Part shown: positions 29,891 through 38,031 of the stretch, in pieces
Layout of the letters: each line of letters starts with the position of its first letter
Position numbering within the stretch: position 1 is the stretch's first letter
Origin: Pseudomonas sp. URMO17WK12:I2
GTDB lineage: Bacteria; Pseudomonadota; Gammaproteobacteria; Pseudomonadales; Pseudomonadaceae
Assembly: GCF_003253735.1 (NCBI RefSeq)
Contig: NZ_QKYW01000007.1
Location: forward strand, 135,451 to 199,450
Direction of reading: 5' to 3'
DNA: 64,000 nucleotides
Translations under genes and position numbers: made by a program
The notes under the pieces: model-generated
The model's input: only the letters and a program-made list of their open reading frames with translations
Databases searched by the model: none
What the model was told of the DNA's origin: nothing

Positions 29891-32006
29891 CCTGCAGCCC
29901 GGCCAGCAGCAGCCGCTGGTACAGCTCCTCGCGCAGACCGTCGGGCCGTTCCAGGCCCATGCGCTGCAGGGCGGCAGGAAACGCCTCGGCAGGCGGTGCA
30001 TCGATCGCCGCCTTGCCCAGTTCCAGCACCTCGCTCAGGCGGAACTTGCCCTTTAGCCAGGTCAGTGCCCGCAACAGCGCCTGCTCCTCGTCGGTAAAAT
30101 CGCTGCCCAGCGGGTACTCGGCAAACATCGTCCGATGCCCCCCGGCAATCTGCTCCAGGCGTTCGGGGGTGTTGTCGGTGTAGCGCGCATCGAGGTGAAA
30201 ATCCTTGGGCAGCTTGCCGGCGTCGATAGCCTGTTGCATCAGCTCTTTCTGGAAGCGTGAATCGGCGACCGCGAGCAGCGCCTCGACCACCTGGGAGTCG
30301 GTCTTGCCGCGCAGGTCGGCGATGCCGTATTCGGTGATCACCACGTCACGCAGGTGACGAGGAATGGTCACGTGGCCGTATTCCCAGACGATGTTGGAAC
30401 TGACCTCGCCCGCCGATTCGCGCCAGCTGCGCAGCAGCAGGATCGACCGGGCACCGGGTAGCGCATGCCCCTGGGCGACGAAGTTGTACTGCCCGCCCAC
30501 GCCGCTGAGCACCCGCCCATCTTCCAGCTGGTCGGCCACCGCCGCGCCGAGCAGGGTGACGGTGAACGCGCTGTTGATGAACCGCGCATCGACGCGCTGC
30601 AGGCGCTTGAGCTCTTCCTGGCCATACAGCTCGTTGATGAAACCGATACCGGTCATGCCAAAGCGACTGCGCTGCTCTGGGGTCATGGCGTTGAGGCGCC
30701 GGTAGAACGACTGCGGGCCGAGAAAGAAGCCGCCGTGCACCACCACGCCATGGGCGGCAGGCGTCAGGTAGTCGCCCAGGGCCGCCTGACTGAGCGGATC
30801 GGACAGGTCGGTCGAGCACTGCTGGTCGGTCGGCAGCAGCAGGTTCTCGCCCTGCATCTTGAGGTTGGCGTCGAGCAGCCCGCCCTCCTGCATCCAGGCC
30901 AGTGCGGCTTCATCCAGGCGCGCGGGCAGGCCGGCGTCGAGCATTGCCTGCACGCTGCGCGGCTGGCCGCTGGCTTCCAGTGCACCCGCGCTGGCCAGGC
31001 GCTGCACGCGCACGTCCGGGTAGACGACGCGGCGAATCACCCCTGCCTCGGCAAGATCCAGCAGGCCATTGACGAACATCTCGCTGCAGCCGTACAGCCC
31101 CTTCTGAAAAGCCCCCACATCACCGAGCACGCTACTCAGCGGATGAACGCGGCCGTTCTGCAGATCATCCAGCACCGTGCGATACGCCGGATTGTTCGCG
31201 TGGCGCTGCAACAGGGCGGCGCTGACCGCATCGCCCATCGCACCGATGCCGATCTGCAAACTGCCGCCATCGCGCACCAGGGTGCTGGCATGCAGGCCGA
31301 TGCAGTGATCCTGCACCGTGACCGGCATGTTCGGCGTGGAAAACAACGTGGTGGCTTCGGGCTCCTGCAGCTGGATATCGAAGACATCCCGGGCCAGCTC
31401 GGCGTCGCCGGCCATATACGGCAGCTCCTCGTGCACCTGGGCCACGCAGAGGATGGTCTCGCCGCGAGCGCGCCGCTCCTGCAGCATCGGCAGCAGGTCG
31501 AGGGTGATGTCCGGGTTGCAACTGAGGCTGAAATGCTGGGGCCGCGCGGCGTCGACCGCGACCAACTGGGCCACCACGTTGACGCCCTTGGCGTTCAGGT
31601 CGCGAGCAGCATGGCTGTAGTTGCTGCTGGTGTAGTCCTGCTGGGTCGGTGCACTGTCGAGCAGGCTGCCGGGCTGCAGAAAGAACTGCTCGATACGCAC
31701 ATTGGCCGGCAATTGATCGGCCTGCAGGTCGGCAAGAAAATCCAGCTCGGGATAGTCGCCGTAGATACGTTCGACGAAAGGCTCGAGAAAGCGCCGCTGC
31801 AATTCCTGACCAGCTTGCGGCCGTCCCAGGCACAGCGCCGTATAGATGGTCAGTTGCCGCTCGGGCAGCCCGCGCAACCGCGCATACAGCGCGTTGACCC
31901 AACGATTGGGCTTGCCCAGACCAAGTGGCAGACCGAGATGAATCGGCCCATCGATTGTTTCCAGCACATGGTCGACAGCTTGCTCGAGGGTACGGGATTG
32001 GGGCAT
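29874..32006 (-). CDS. Acetyl-CoA hydrolase/transferase family protein (long form)
   Basis: 710 residues from the ATG at 32006 (MPQSRTLEQAVDHVLETIDG), preceded by TGGAG; the frame to 32096 is leader. The C-terminal half is an acetyl-CoA hydrolase/transferase domain: GMTGIGFINELYG, SGVGGQYNFVAQ, HVTIPRHLRDVVITEYGIAD. The family normally has about 430-540 residues, so this is a long variant. The catalytic glutamate expected in NSA-x-E-V reads NSAFTV here, Thr for Glu. The reaction is therefore uncertain: CoA transferase, hydrolase, or a non-catalytic paralogue. Confidence 0.8.
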   Translation of the reverse strand: MPQSRTLEQAVDHVLETIDGPIHLGLPLGLGKPNRWVNALYARLRGLPERQLTIYTALCLGRPQAGQELQRRFLEPFVERIYGDYPELDFLADLQADQLPANVRIEQFFLQPGSLLDSAPTQQDYTSSNYSHAARDLNAKGVNVVAQLVAVDAARPQHFSLSCNPDITLDLLPMLQERRARGETILCVAQVHEELPYMAGDAELARDVFDIQLQEPEATTLFSTPNMPVTVQDHCIGLHASTLVRDGGSLQIGIGAMGDAVSAALLQRHANNPAYRTVLDDLQNGRVHPLSSVLGDVGAFQKGLYGCSEMFVNGLLDLAEAGVIRRVVYPDVRVQRLASAGALEASGQPRSVQAMLDAGLPARLDEAALAWMQEGGLLDANLKMQGENLLLPTDQQCSTDLSDPLSQAALGDYLTPAAHGVVVHGGFFLGPQSFYRRLNAMTPEQRSRFGMTGIGFINELYGQEELKRLQRVDARFINSAFTVTLLGAAVADQLEDGRVLSGVGGQYNFVAQGHALPGARSILLLRSWRESAGEVSSNIVWEYGHVTIPRHLRDVVITEYGIADLRGKTDSQVVEALLAVADSRFQKELMQQAIDAGKLPKDFHLDARYTDNTPERLEQIAGGHRTMFAEYPLGSDFTDEEQALLRALTWLKGKFRLSEVLELGKAAIDAPPAEAFPAALQRMGLERPDGLREELYQRLLLAGLQATRGR

Positions 32007-32093
32007 GCGGTTCTCCAGGCCAACGGTCGGGATCGTCTGCGTTGGACTCCCCCGCTGCGCCTTTTGCTGCATGTTGTCATCACCCTGAAACAA

Positions 32094-32117
32094 CAAAGCC
32101 GCCTCTCGGCGGCTTTG
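32094..32117 (-). terminator. Terminator after cycB
   Basis: Stem AAGCCGCC / GGCGGCTT with loop TCTC, followed on the minus strand by TGTTGTTTC. It lies about 22 bases past the cycB stop. Confidence 0.8.
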
Positions 32118-32138
32118 GCGGGCATACGGAACGCTGTT

Positions 32139-32543
32139 CTACAGGCCGGACATCTTCTGGATGGCAGCACGCAATTCGTCGTCCGAGCAATCCCCGCAGG
32201 TGCCCTTGGGCGGCATGGCGTTGATGCCGTTGATCGCCGCAGCGAGGATGCCGTCCAGACCGCCCTGATGGTCGGCACGTTCCTTCCAGGCCGCCGTGTC
32301 GCCGATCTTCGGCGCGCCCAGGAGGCCGCTGGTGTGGCAGGCCGTGCAATGCCTGGCAATGATGTCGTCGGCACTACGGGCGGCACCGGCGGCGGCGGTC
32401 GCCACGGTTTCGACCCCCTTGCATTCCTGCCCGGCGATGCACACCTGGCCGACGGGCTTGATCCGCTCGGCAATCGCTTCGTCGGTATTCGCATGGGCCG
32501 TCACGGCCCACAGCGCCAGGGCGATGGCCGGCGCTACCAGCAT
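32139..32543 (-). CDS. cycB: Cytochrome c5 family monohaem protein
   Basis: 134 residues from the ATG at 32543: signal peptide MLVAPAIALALWAVTAHA, then a c-type cytochrome with haem motif CTACH, axial-Met region INAMPPKGTC and a second Cys pair (CGDC) typical of cytochrome c5. Periplasmic electron carrier. Repeat element E4 ends only 5 bases before the ATG, so the native leader and Shine-Dalgarno are missing; only GAAGC separates them. The frame stays open through E4 to 32720, but that extension would bury the signal peptide. Expression may be altered. Confidence 0.88.
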   Translation of the reverse strand: MLVAPAIALALWAVTAHANTDEAIAERIKPVGQVCIAGQECKGVETVATAAAGAARSADDIIARHCTACHTSGLLGAPKIGDTAAWKERADHQGGLDGILAAAINGINAMPPKGTCGDCSDDELRAAIQKMSGL

Positions 32544-32548
32544 GCTTC

Positions 32549-32709
32549 TAGCAGGCCGCTGAAAAACGTCAGCGAGGCCGCCGGAGCGAGGCCGATGGCG
32601 GCCCCGCAAAAACAGCCGAAAAAGCGGAGTGTACGAGTTGTACATGAGCATTTTGAGGCTGTTTTTAACGATGCGCCGGCAACGTAGGTAGTTTTTCGAC
32701 GGCCTGCTA
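32549..32709. repeat. TIR element E4 (161 bp) in the cycB leader
   Basis: Ends TAGCAGGCCGCTGAAAAAC and GTTTTTCGACGGCCTGCTA pair over 19 bp with two mismatches. The arms are unrelated to those of E1-E3, but the core GCGGAGTGTACGAGTTGTAC, then ATGAGCATTTTGAGGCTG and TTTTTAACG, is the family core. Confidence 0.9.
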
Positions 32710-32859
32710 ATTGGGTTCACTCAGATTGCCCTCATGGATGACTAATCACGCTCGCGGCCACGGTTTCGCAAGCCGGCAAAGTATACCGACTGGCCCGGGT
32801 GGCGGGATGCGTGACCCCATGACGCAGATCAACGACGACGCAGATTGCCTGGCGTGAAC

Positions 32860-33408
32860 CTAGAAGTTGGCGGGCGTGGTGGCACTGATCAACCGCGCCG
32901 GCTGATCGAACGGATTGCGGAAGCGGTGCGGCCGACTGCTCTCGAAGTAATAGCTGTCGCCGCTCTCGAGGATGAACACCTCGTCACCGACGGTCAGCTC
33001 CAGGCGTCCTTCCACCAGCATGCCGGTCTCCTCGCCCTCGTGGGCATACATCTCCAGGCCGGTGTCGCTATGCGGCGGGTAGGTTTCGTCGAGAAAGGAA
33101 ATGGCCCGGCTGGGGTGCGCCTTGCCGATCAGCTTCATGGTGATCGCACCGCTGTGGATATCGGTGAGCTCGCTGGCGCGGTAAACCACCTGCACCTGGT
33201 TATCCTGCTCGGCTTCCAGGGAGAAGAACTCCACCAGCGACATGGGAATGCCCGCCAGTACCTTCTTCAACGAGCTGATCGACGGGCTCACGCTGTTCTT
33301 CTCGATCATCGAGATGGTGCTGTTGGTAACCCCCGCCCGTTTGGCGAGTTCACGCTGGGAGAGCCCTTTTTGCTTGCGGATCGATTGCAGGCGAAGACCG
33401 ACGTCCAA
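32860..33408 (-). CDS. pauR: XRE-cupin transcriptional regulator (PauR/PuuR-like)
   Basis: 182 residues. An N-terminal HTH_XRE (GLRLQSIRKQKGLSQRELAK, RAGVTNSTISMIE, SPSISSLKKVLAG) is joined to a C-terminal cupin (HEGEETGMLVEGRLELTVGD, FESSRPHRFRNP). The same fold and position beside cycB and dadX as PauR of P. aeruginosa (PA5301), which represses polyamine catabolic genes. The start is TTG at 33408 with GGGGG about 8 bases upstream. The polyamine genes at 38-46 kb are its plausible targets. Confidence 0.85.
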   Translation of the reverse strand: MDVGLRLQSIRKQKGLSQRELAKRAGVTNSTISMIEKNSVSPSISSLKKVLAGIPMSLVEFFSLEAEQDNQVQVVYRASELTDIHSGAITMKLIGKAHPSRAISFLDETYPPHSDTGLEMYAHEGEETGMLVEGRLELTVGDEVFILESGDSYYFESSRPHRFRNPFDQPARLISATTPANF

Positions 33409-33577
33409 TGTTGGATACCCCCAGGGAAGCCATGAAAAGTAGTCGTATCATGGCGACAGTGTTCAGTATTTACAACAGTCCGAACACTTGGGGTCGTTTC
33501 CCGCGCAGAAGCTGTTGATGATCTTTGTGAGCCGCACGGGCGGCTACAAAACAAAAGAGGACATCGGTGCTTTACCT

Positions 33578-33625
33578 GTGGGAACGGGCATGCCGCGATT
33601 TTTCGCGGGCATGGCCCGCTCCCAC
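33578..33625. repeat. REP-type hairpin 2
   Basis: Arms GTGGGAACGGGC and GCGGGCATGGCCCGCTCCCAC. Slightly truncated left arm compared with hairpins 1, 3 and 4. It lies between pauR and dadX, in a gap of about 296 bases with nothing else clear. Confidence 0.8.
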
Positions 33626-33704
33626 AAATACCCCGCCGATGGCCGCTTACGCTACTTAGGCTGCCAAATCGACGAACATGGGCTGAGCGGTCATGAACAG
33701 CTTC

Positions 33705-34778
33705 TCAAGCTTCGCTGTAGATCAGCGGTACGCGCCGAACATTGCAGAACAGCTGATAGGGAATGGTGCCGGCGGCCACGGCGACATCGCTGGCCAGCAC
33801 GCCGCGCCCCCAGAACTCGACGCGGCTGCCCAGGCCGGCGCCCGGCAGATCACTGAGGTCGACGGTGAGCATGTCCATGGAAACACGGCCGATGATGCGC
33901 GACGCCTGGCCGTCGATCAGCACCGGCGTGCCGGTCGGCGCATGGCGCGGGTAGCCGTCGGCATAGCCCATGGCGACCACGCCGACCCGTGTGGGGCGCT
34001 CGCTGACGAAGCGCGCGCCGTAGCCGACCGGCTCGCCGGCCGGCAGATCACGCACGCTGATGACCCTGGACTCCAGGGTCATTACCGGCTGCAGCCGCGC
34101 AGCGACTTCCTGGGCCTGCTCGAACGGCGTGGCGCCATAGAGCATGATGCCGGGGCGTGACCAGTCGCTGGGGATGTTCGGCCAGCCCAGCAGGGCCGGT
34201 GAATTGCGCAGGCTGACCTCGGCGGCCAGGCCTTCGCGGGCCTGCTGGAACACCGCCAGTTGTTCGTCGCTGCGGCTGCTGTCGAGTTCGTCGGCCCGGG
34301 AGAAGTGGCTCATCAGCACGATCTTCGCCACCTTGCCGCTGGCCAGCAGGCGCCGATAGGCCGCCTGATAATCAGCCGGGTGGAAACCGACCCGGTGCAT
34401 GCCGCTATCCAGCTTGAGCCAGACGTTCAGCGGACGCTTGAGCGCTGCCTGCTCGATGGCTTCGAGCTGCCACCCGGCGTGTACCACGCTCCACAGGTCA
34501 TGCTGCTCGATCAGCGCCAGCTCGCTGGCCTCGAAGAAACCCTCGAGCAGCAGGATCGGCCCACTGATGCCGGCCGCACGCAGCTGCAGCGCCTCTTCGA
34601 TACAGGCCACCGCGAAACCGTCGGCAGTCTCCTCCAGCGCCTGGGCACAACGCACTGCGCCATGCCCGTAGGCATCGGCCTTGACCACCGCCAGCGCCCG
34701 GGCGCCAGCCAGTTCACGGGCCAGTTGGTAGTTGTGACGCAGGGCTTGCAGATCGATCAGGGCACGGGCGGGACGCAT
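33705..34778 (-). CDS. dadX: Alanine racemase, catabolic type
   Basis: PLP enzyme interconverting L- and D-alanine. The 357 residues carry the PLP lysine motif VVKADAYGHG at 32-41, LWLKLDSGMHRVGF-like WLKLDSGMHRVGF, SRPGIMLYG and the second catalytic tyrosine region GEPVGYGARFV. The gene sits downstream of ridA and dadA on the same strand; linkage with dadA marks it as the catabolic DadX rather than the biosynthetic Alr. A REP hairpin separates it from ridA. Confidence 0.95.
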   Translation of the reverse strand: MRPARALIDLQALRHNYQLARELAGARALAVVKADAYGHGAVRCAQALEETADGFAVACIEEALQLRAAGISGPILLLEGFFEASELALIEQHDLWSVVHAGWQLEAIEQAALKRPLNVWLKLDSGMHRVGFHPADYQAAYRRLLASGKVAKIVLMSHFSRADELDSSRSDEQLAVFQQAREGLAAEVSLRNSPALLGWPNIPSDWSRPGIMLYGATPFEQAQEVAARLQPVMTLESRVISVRDLPAGEPVGYGARFVSERPTRVGVVAMGYADGYPRHAPTGTPVLIDGQASRIIGRVSMDMLTVDLSDLPGAGLGSRVEFWGRGVLASDVAVAAGTIPYQLFCNVRRVPLIYSEA

Positions 34779-34839
34779 GGTTATCTCGAAGGGCGGAAGA
34801 AGACATACAACAGCTGAGGCGCTAGACAGAGTTCTATCA

Positions 34840-34888
34840 GTGGGAGCGGGCCATGCCCGCGATTTTCGCGGGCATGGCCCGCTCCCAC
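34840..34888. repeat. REP-type hairpin 3
   Basis: The best-matched of the four: GTGGGAGCGGGCCATGCCCG pairs with CGGGCATGGCCCGCTCCCAC without mismatch. It lies in the ridA-dadX gap and may form a strong stem in the dadA-ridA-dadX transcript. Confidence 0.88.
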
Positions 34889-34957
34889 AAAAGCGAACCG
34901 AGTTACGCTCACGCCTTGATGACAGCCGGACAATCTCAGAGGGTCGCTAGCTAACCA

Positions 34958-35308
34958 TTAAGGCAGCGCAGCGATCACCGTCATTTCCACCAGCACATCC
35001 GGCGAATACAGCTTGGCCTCGACACAGGCGCGGGCGGGTGAATGGCCAGCCGGTACCCAGGCGTCCCAGACCTTGTTCAGGCCCTCGCGATCATCGATGT
35101 TCTTGAGGAAGATGGTGATCGACAAGATGCGCGTCTTGTCGGTACCCGCTTCGGCCAGGAAGGCATCGATGCTGTCCAGGGTCGCTTTGGTCTGCGCCTC
35201 GATGCCTTCGCTGTGGTTTTCATCCAACTGGCCGGCCAGGTAGACGGTGCCGTTGTGAATGACGATTTCGCTCAGGCGCGGCTCAGTTCGCAGGCGCTGT
35301 ATGGACAT
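34958..35308 (-). CDS. RidA family enamine/imine deaminase
   Basis: 116 residues of the YjgF/YER057c/UK114 fold. It begins MSIQRLRTEPRLSEIVIHNG and contains TVYLAGQLDENHSEGIEAQT, ILSITIFLKNIDDREGLNKV and SPARACVEAKLYSPDVLVEM, with the substrate Arg in PARACVEA. RidA hydrolyses reactive 2-aminoacrylate and imine intermediates, which DadA-type oxidation produces. Its start overlaps the dadA end by 26 bases, so it is translationally linked to dadA. Confidence 0.92.
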   Translation of the reverse strand: MSIQRLRTEPRLSEIVIHNGTVYLAGQLDENHSEGIEAQTKATLDSIDAFLAEAGTDKTRILSITIFLKNIDDREGLNKVWDAWVPAGHSPARACVEAKLYSPDVLVEMTVIAALP

Positions 35309-36581
35309 GGTTGTTCAACTCCTTGGGGCTACCGTAACGGGAAATATCCAGGCCTTCGCTGCTGATCTGCGGGCGCTTCTTGGCGATCAGGTCGGCCAGC
35401 AGGCGACCGGAGCCGCAGGCCATGGTCCAGCCTAGGGTACCGTGTCCGGTGTTCAGAAACAGGTTTCGATAGGGGGTGGCACCAACGATCGGCGTGCCAT
35501 CCGGGGTGGCCGGGCGCAGGCCGGTCCAGAAGTCGGCCTGGCGCAGGTCACCGCCCTGGGGATACAGGTCGCCGACGATCATCTCCAGGGTCTCGCGACG
35601 GCGCGGGTTGAGGCTCAGGTCGAAGCCGGCGATCTCGGCCATACCACCGACGCGGATGCGCTGATCGAAACGGGTGATGGCGACCTTGTAGGTCTCGTCG
35701 AGAATGGTCGAGGTCGGCGCCATGTCCGGGTTGGTGATCGGCACCGTCAGCGAATACCCCTTGAGCGGATACACCGGCGCGCGGATACCCAGCGGTTTGA
35801 GCAATTGCGGGCTATAGCTACCAAGAGCCAGCACGTAGCGGTCGGCGGTTTCCAGCTTGCCGTCGATCCATACGCCGTTGACGCGGTCACCGGCAACGTC
35901 GAGGCGCTGGATGTTCTGCCCGAAGCGGAACTGCACGCCCAGCGCGGCGGCCATCTCCGCCAGTTTACGGGTGAACAGCTGGCAGTCGCCGGTCTGGTCA
36001 TTGGGCAGGCGCAGGGCACCGGCAAGCTTGTCGGTGACGCTGGCCAGGGCCGGTTCTACCTTGGCGATGCCGGCGCGGTCGAGCAGCTCATAGGGCACGC
36101 CGGACTGCTCGAGTACCGAGATATCCTTGGCTGCGTTGTCCAGTTGCGCCTGGGTGCGGAACAGCTGGGTGGTGCCGAGCTGGCGCGCTTCATAGCCGAT
36201 GCCGGTTTCCGCGCGCAATTCGTCGAGGCAATCACGGCTGTACTCGGACAGGCGCACCATGCGCTCCTTGTTCACCGCATAGCGGCTGGCGGTGCAGTTG
36301 CGCAGCATCTGCGCCATCCACAGGTACTGGTCGATATCGCCGGTCATCTTGATCGCCAGCGGCGCATGCTTTTGCAGCAGCCACTTGATGGCCTTCAGCG
36401 GGATGCCCGGGGCCGCCCAGGGCGAGGCATAACCCGGCGACACCTGGCCGGCGTTGGCGAAGCTGGTCTCCATGGCCGGGCCGTCCTGGCGATCAACGAC
36501 CACCACCTCGAAACCCTGACGTGCCAGGTAATACGCACTGGCCGTACCGATCACACCGCTACCAAGCACCAGAACCCGCAT
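35283..36581 (-). CDS. dadA: D-amino acid dehydrogenase small subunit
   Basis: FAD enzyme oxidising D-alanine to pyruvate and ammonia, with electrons to the respiratory chain at the inner membrane. The 432 residues start MRVLVLGSGVIGTASAYYLA, the dinucleotide-binding GxGxxG, and carry GYASPWAAPGIPLKAIKWL, QLFRTQAQLD and FWTGLRPATPDGTPIVGATP. The ATG at 36581 with GAGGAG seven bases upstream gives the usual length. Divergent from lrp, its known activator in Pseudomonas and enterics. Confidence 0.96.
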   Translation of the reverse strand: MRVLVLGSGVIGTASAYYLARQGFEVVVVDRQDGPAMETSFANAGQVSPGYASPWAAPGIPLKAIKWLLQKHAPLAIKMTGDIDQYLWMAQMLRNCTASRYAVNKERMVRLSEYSRDCLDELRAETGIGYEARQLGTTQLFRTQAQLDNAAKDISVLEQSGVPYELLDRAGIAKVEPALASVTDKLAGALRLPNDQTGDCQLFTRKLAEMAAALGVQFRFGQNIQRLDVAGDRVNGVWIDGKLETADRYVLALGSYSPQLLKPLGIRAPVYPLKGYSLTVPITNPDMAPTSTILDETYKVAITRFDQRIRVGGMAEIAGFDLSLNPRRRETLEMIVGDLYPQGGDLRQADFWTGLRPATPDGTPIVGATPYRNLFLNTGHGTLGWTMACGSGRLLADLIAKKRPQISSEGLDISRYGSPKELNNHVHTAPAN

Positions 36582-36737
36582 GTTGTTCTCCTCGCCGCGA
36601 CGATGCACTGGCGTATTACGATTTGAGAAGTCGATGCGTACAGTATAGAAAGTGAATGACAGTGCTTTTCACTGTATACACCCGTATATTCGAAGGGAAT
36701 TCTGGCTTTAAGAGCTTTTCATGGAGGGGTGCCGAGC

Positions 36738-37226
36738 ATGCGTACGCAACATCAGAGCCGCCGCGAGCTGGACAAGATCGACCGCAACATCCTGCGCATC
36801 CTCCAGGAGGACGGGCGCATCTCCTTCACCGAGCTGGGCGAACGGGTCGGGCTGTCGACCACGCCGTGCACGGAACGGGTTCGCCGCCTGGAGCGCGAAG
36901 GCATCATCATGGGCTACCACGCCCGCCTCAACCCGCAGAATCTCAAGGCCAGCCTGCTGGTATTCGTGGAGATCAGTCTGGACTACAAGTCCGGCGACAC
37001 CTTCGAGGACTTCCGCCGCGCCGTGCTCAAGCTGCCCCATGTGCTGGAGTGCCACCTGGTGTCCGGCGACTTCGACTACCTGGTGAAGGCACGCATCAAC
37101 GAGATGGCCAGCTACCGCAAGCTGCTCGGCGACATCCTGCTCAAGCTGCCCCACGTGCGCGAGTCGAAGAGCTATATCGTGATGGAAGAAGTGAAGGAGA
37201 GCCTGGCGCTGCCGGTACCGGAGTAA
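36738..37226 (+). CDS. lrp: Leucine-responsive regulatory protein
   Basis: 162 residues. The N-terminal HTH_AsnC reads LDKIDRNILRILQEDGRISF, then TELGERVGLSTTPCTERVRRLE; the C-terminal RAM ligand domain has LECHLVSGDFDYLVKARI. The ATG at 36738 follows GGAGGGG; a GTG at 36729 would overlap that SD. Divergent from dadA with a 156-base gap that must hold the regulatory sites; Lrp/BkdR-type control of dadA by alanine is known in the family. Confidence 0.95.
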   Translation: MRTQHQSRRELDKIDRNILRILQEDGRISFTELGERVGLSTTPCTERVRRLEREGIIMGYHARLNPQNLKASLLVFVEISLDYKSGDTFEDFRRAVLKLPHVLECHLVSGDFDYLVKARINEMASYRKLLGDILLKLPHVRESKSYIVMEEVKESLALPVPE

Positions 37227-37230
37227 TTCT

Positions 37231-37529
37231 CTAGGGTCTGTTGCCGTTTCACGCACGGCCGCGCCGGAGCCCCTTTTGTCGCGAGGCAAGGCACGAGCCG
37301 CGAAGTTTAGCGAGCTAAATGAGCCGGCGAGAAACGCCGCATCGCGCCAAAAGGGGCTCGGCCCTACGGGTTGTGCGGGAAATCTCGCCATGCGTCGTTG
37401 GAGGACTTGGCAAGGGAAAACGCGGACGGCTAGTCCATTCCCTGCGTCCTCTGCCTAGCGGATCGCCGCCCGGCCTGGCGAGATTTCTCGCGACAACGCG
37501 GCTCGCGCTGAAACGGCAACAGACCCTAG
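37231..37529. repeat. TIR element E5 (299 bp), filling the lrp / YkgJ-type gap
   Basis: Perfect 21-bp ends CTAGGGTCTGTTGCCGTTTC-A (37231-37251) and T-GAAACGGCAACAGACCCTAG (37509-37529). Inside is a related core, GCGAAGTTTAGCGAGCTAAA then TGAGC. Nested inverted repeats GAGCCCCTTTT / AAAAGGGGCTC and GAAATCTCGCCA / TGGCGAGATTTC suggest a large branched structure. It starts 4 bases after the lrp stop, and its right end contains the TAG stop of the convergent gene. Confidence 0.9.
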
Positions 37530-37879
37530 ACGAGAACCTGGCGAGTGCTGGCGATCAGCTGGTGCACCTGGCGCTCCACATGCGCCTCGATGGGTTGCTC
37601 GGGGCCGCGACCGTGGGGGCATGGCAGGTTCGGCGTGGTGCCGAACAGCCGGCAGATCAGCGGGCGCTGGTCGTATACCTGACACCCCTGGGGCCCGAGA
37701 TGCACGCAGTTGTACTCGGCCAGGGCGGCCTCCTGCTCGGCGGCGCTCTTGCGTGGCAGGCGCGACATTTCCTCCGAAGACGCGGTCACCGGGCCGCAGC
37801 AATCGTGGCAGCCGGGCACGCAGTCGAAGCGCGGAATCTGGCGGCGCAGCAGGTCGATCTTGCGGCTGGTACAACTCAT
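37526..37879 (-). CDS. YkgJ-type cysteine-cluster protein
   Basis: 117 residues from the ATG at 37879 (MSCTSRKIDLLRRQIPRFDC). Eight or more cysteines fit the zinc/iron-chelating CxxxCxxCC family: CVPGCHDCCGPV, YNCVHLGPQGCQVYDQRPLICRLF and PNLPCPHG. PF03692-type proteins are thought to bind a metal or cluster, but the role is unclear. No signal peptide. Its stop codon lies in the end of element E5. Confidence 0.87.
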   Translation of the reverse strand: MSCTSRKIDLLRRQIPRFDCVPGCHDCCGPVTASSEEMSRLPRKSAAEQEAALAEYNCVHLGPQGCQVYDQRPLICRLFGTTPNLPCPHGRGPEQPIEAHVERQVHQLIASTRQVLV

Positions 37880-38031
37880 GGTCAGGGCTCTGGAACGGCA
37901 GACGAGCATGGTACAGGCGGGCCCGGGCGGCGCAAAGCTCGGCCTGCCAAGGTGATCGCCGGTTGGCTCGCAGCCGATTGCGCGCTTATGCTTCGTCCAT
38001 TTTTACGCACATAACACTCAGGATCCTGCAC

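Noticed and set aside
30465..32687. A 740-residue plus-strand frame opposite the CoA-transferase gene
   Set aside because: Same cause: GC-rich antisense of a recognised family protein.
32544..32720. An N-terminal extension of cytochrome c5 (193 residues in total)
   Set aside because: The added 59 residues come from the TIR element and would precede the signal peptide; the ATG at 32543 gives a normal secreted protein.
37231..37529. A tRNA or attachment site in the lrp / YkgJ-type gap because of its strong inverted repeats
   Set aside because: No cloverleaf, anticodon arm or CCA end; the core matches the TIR element family.
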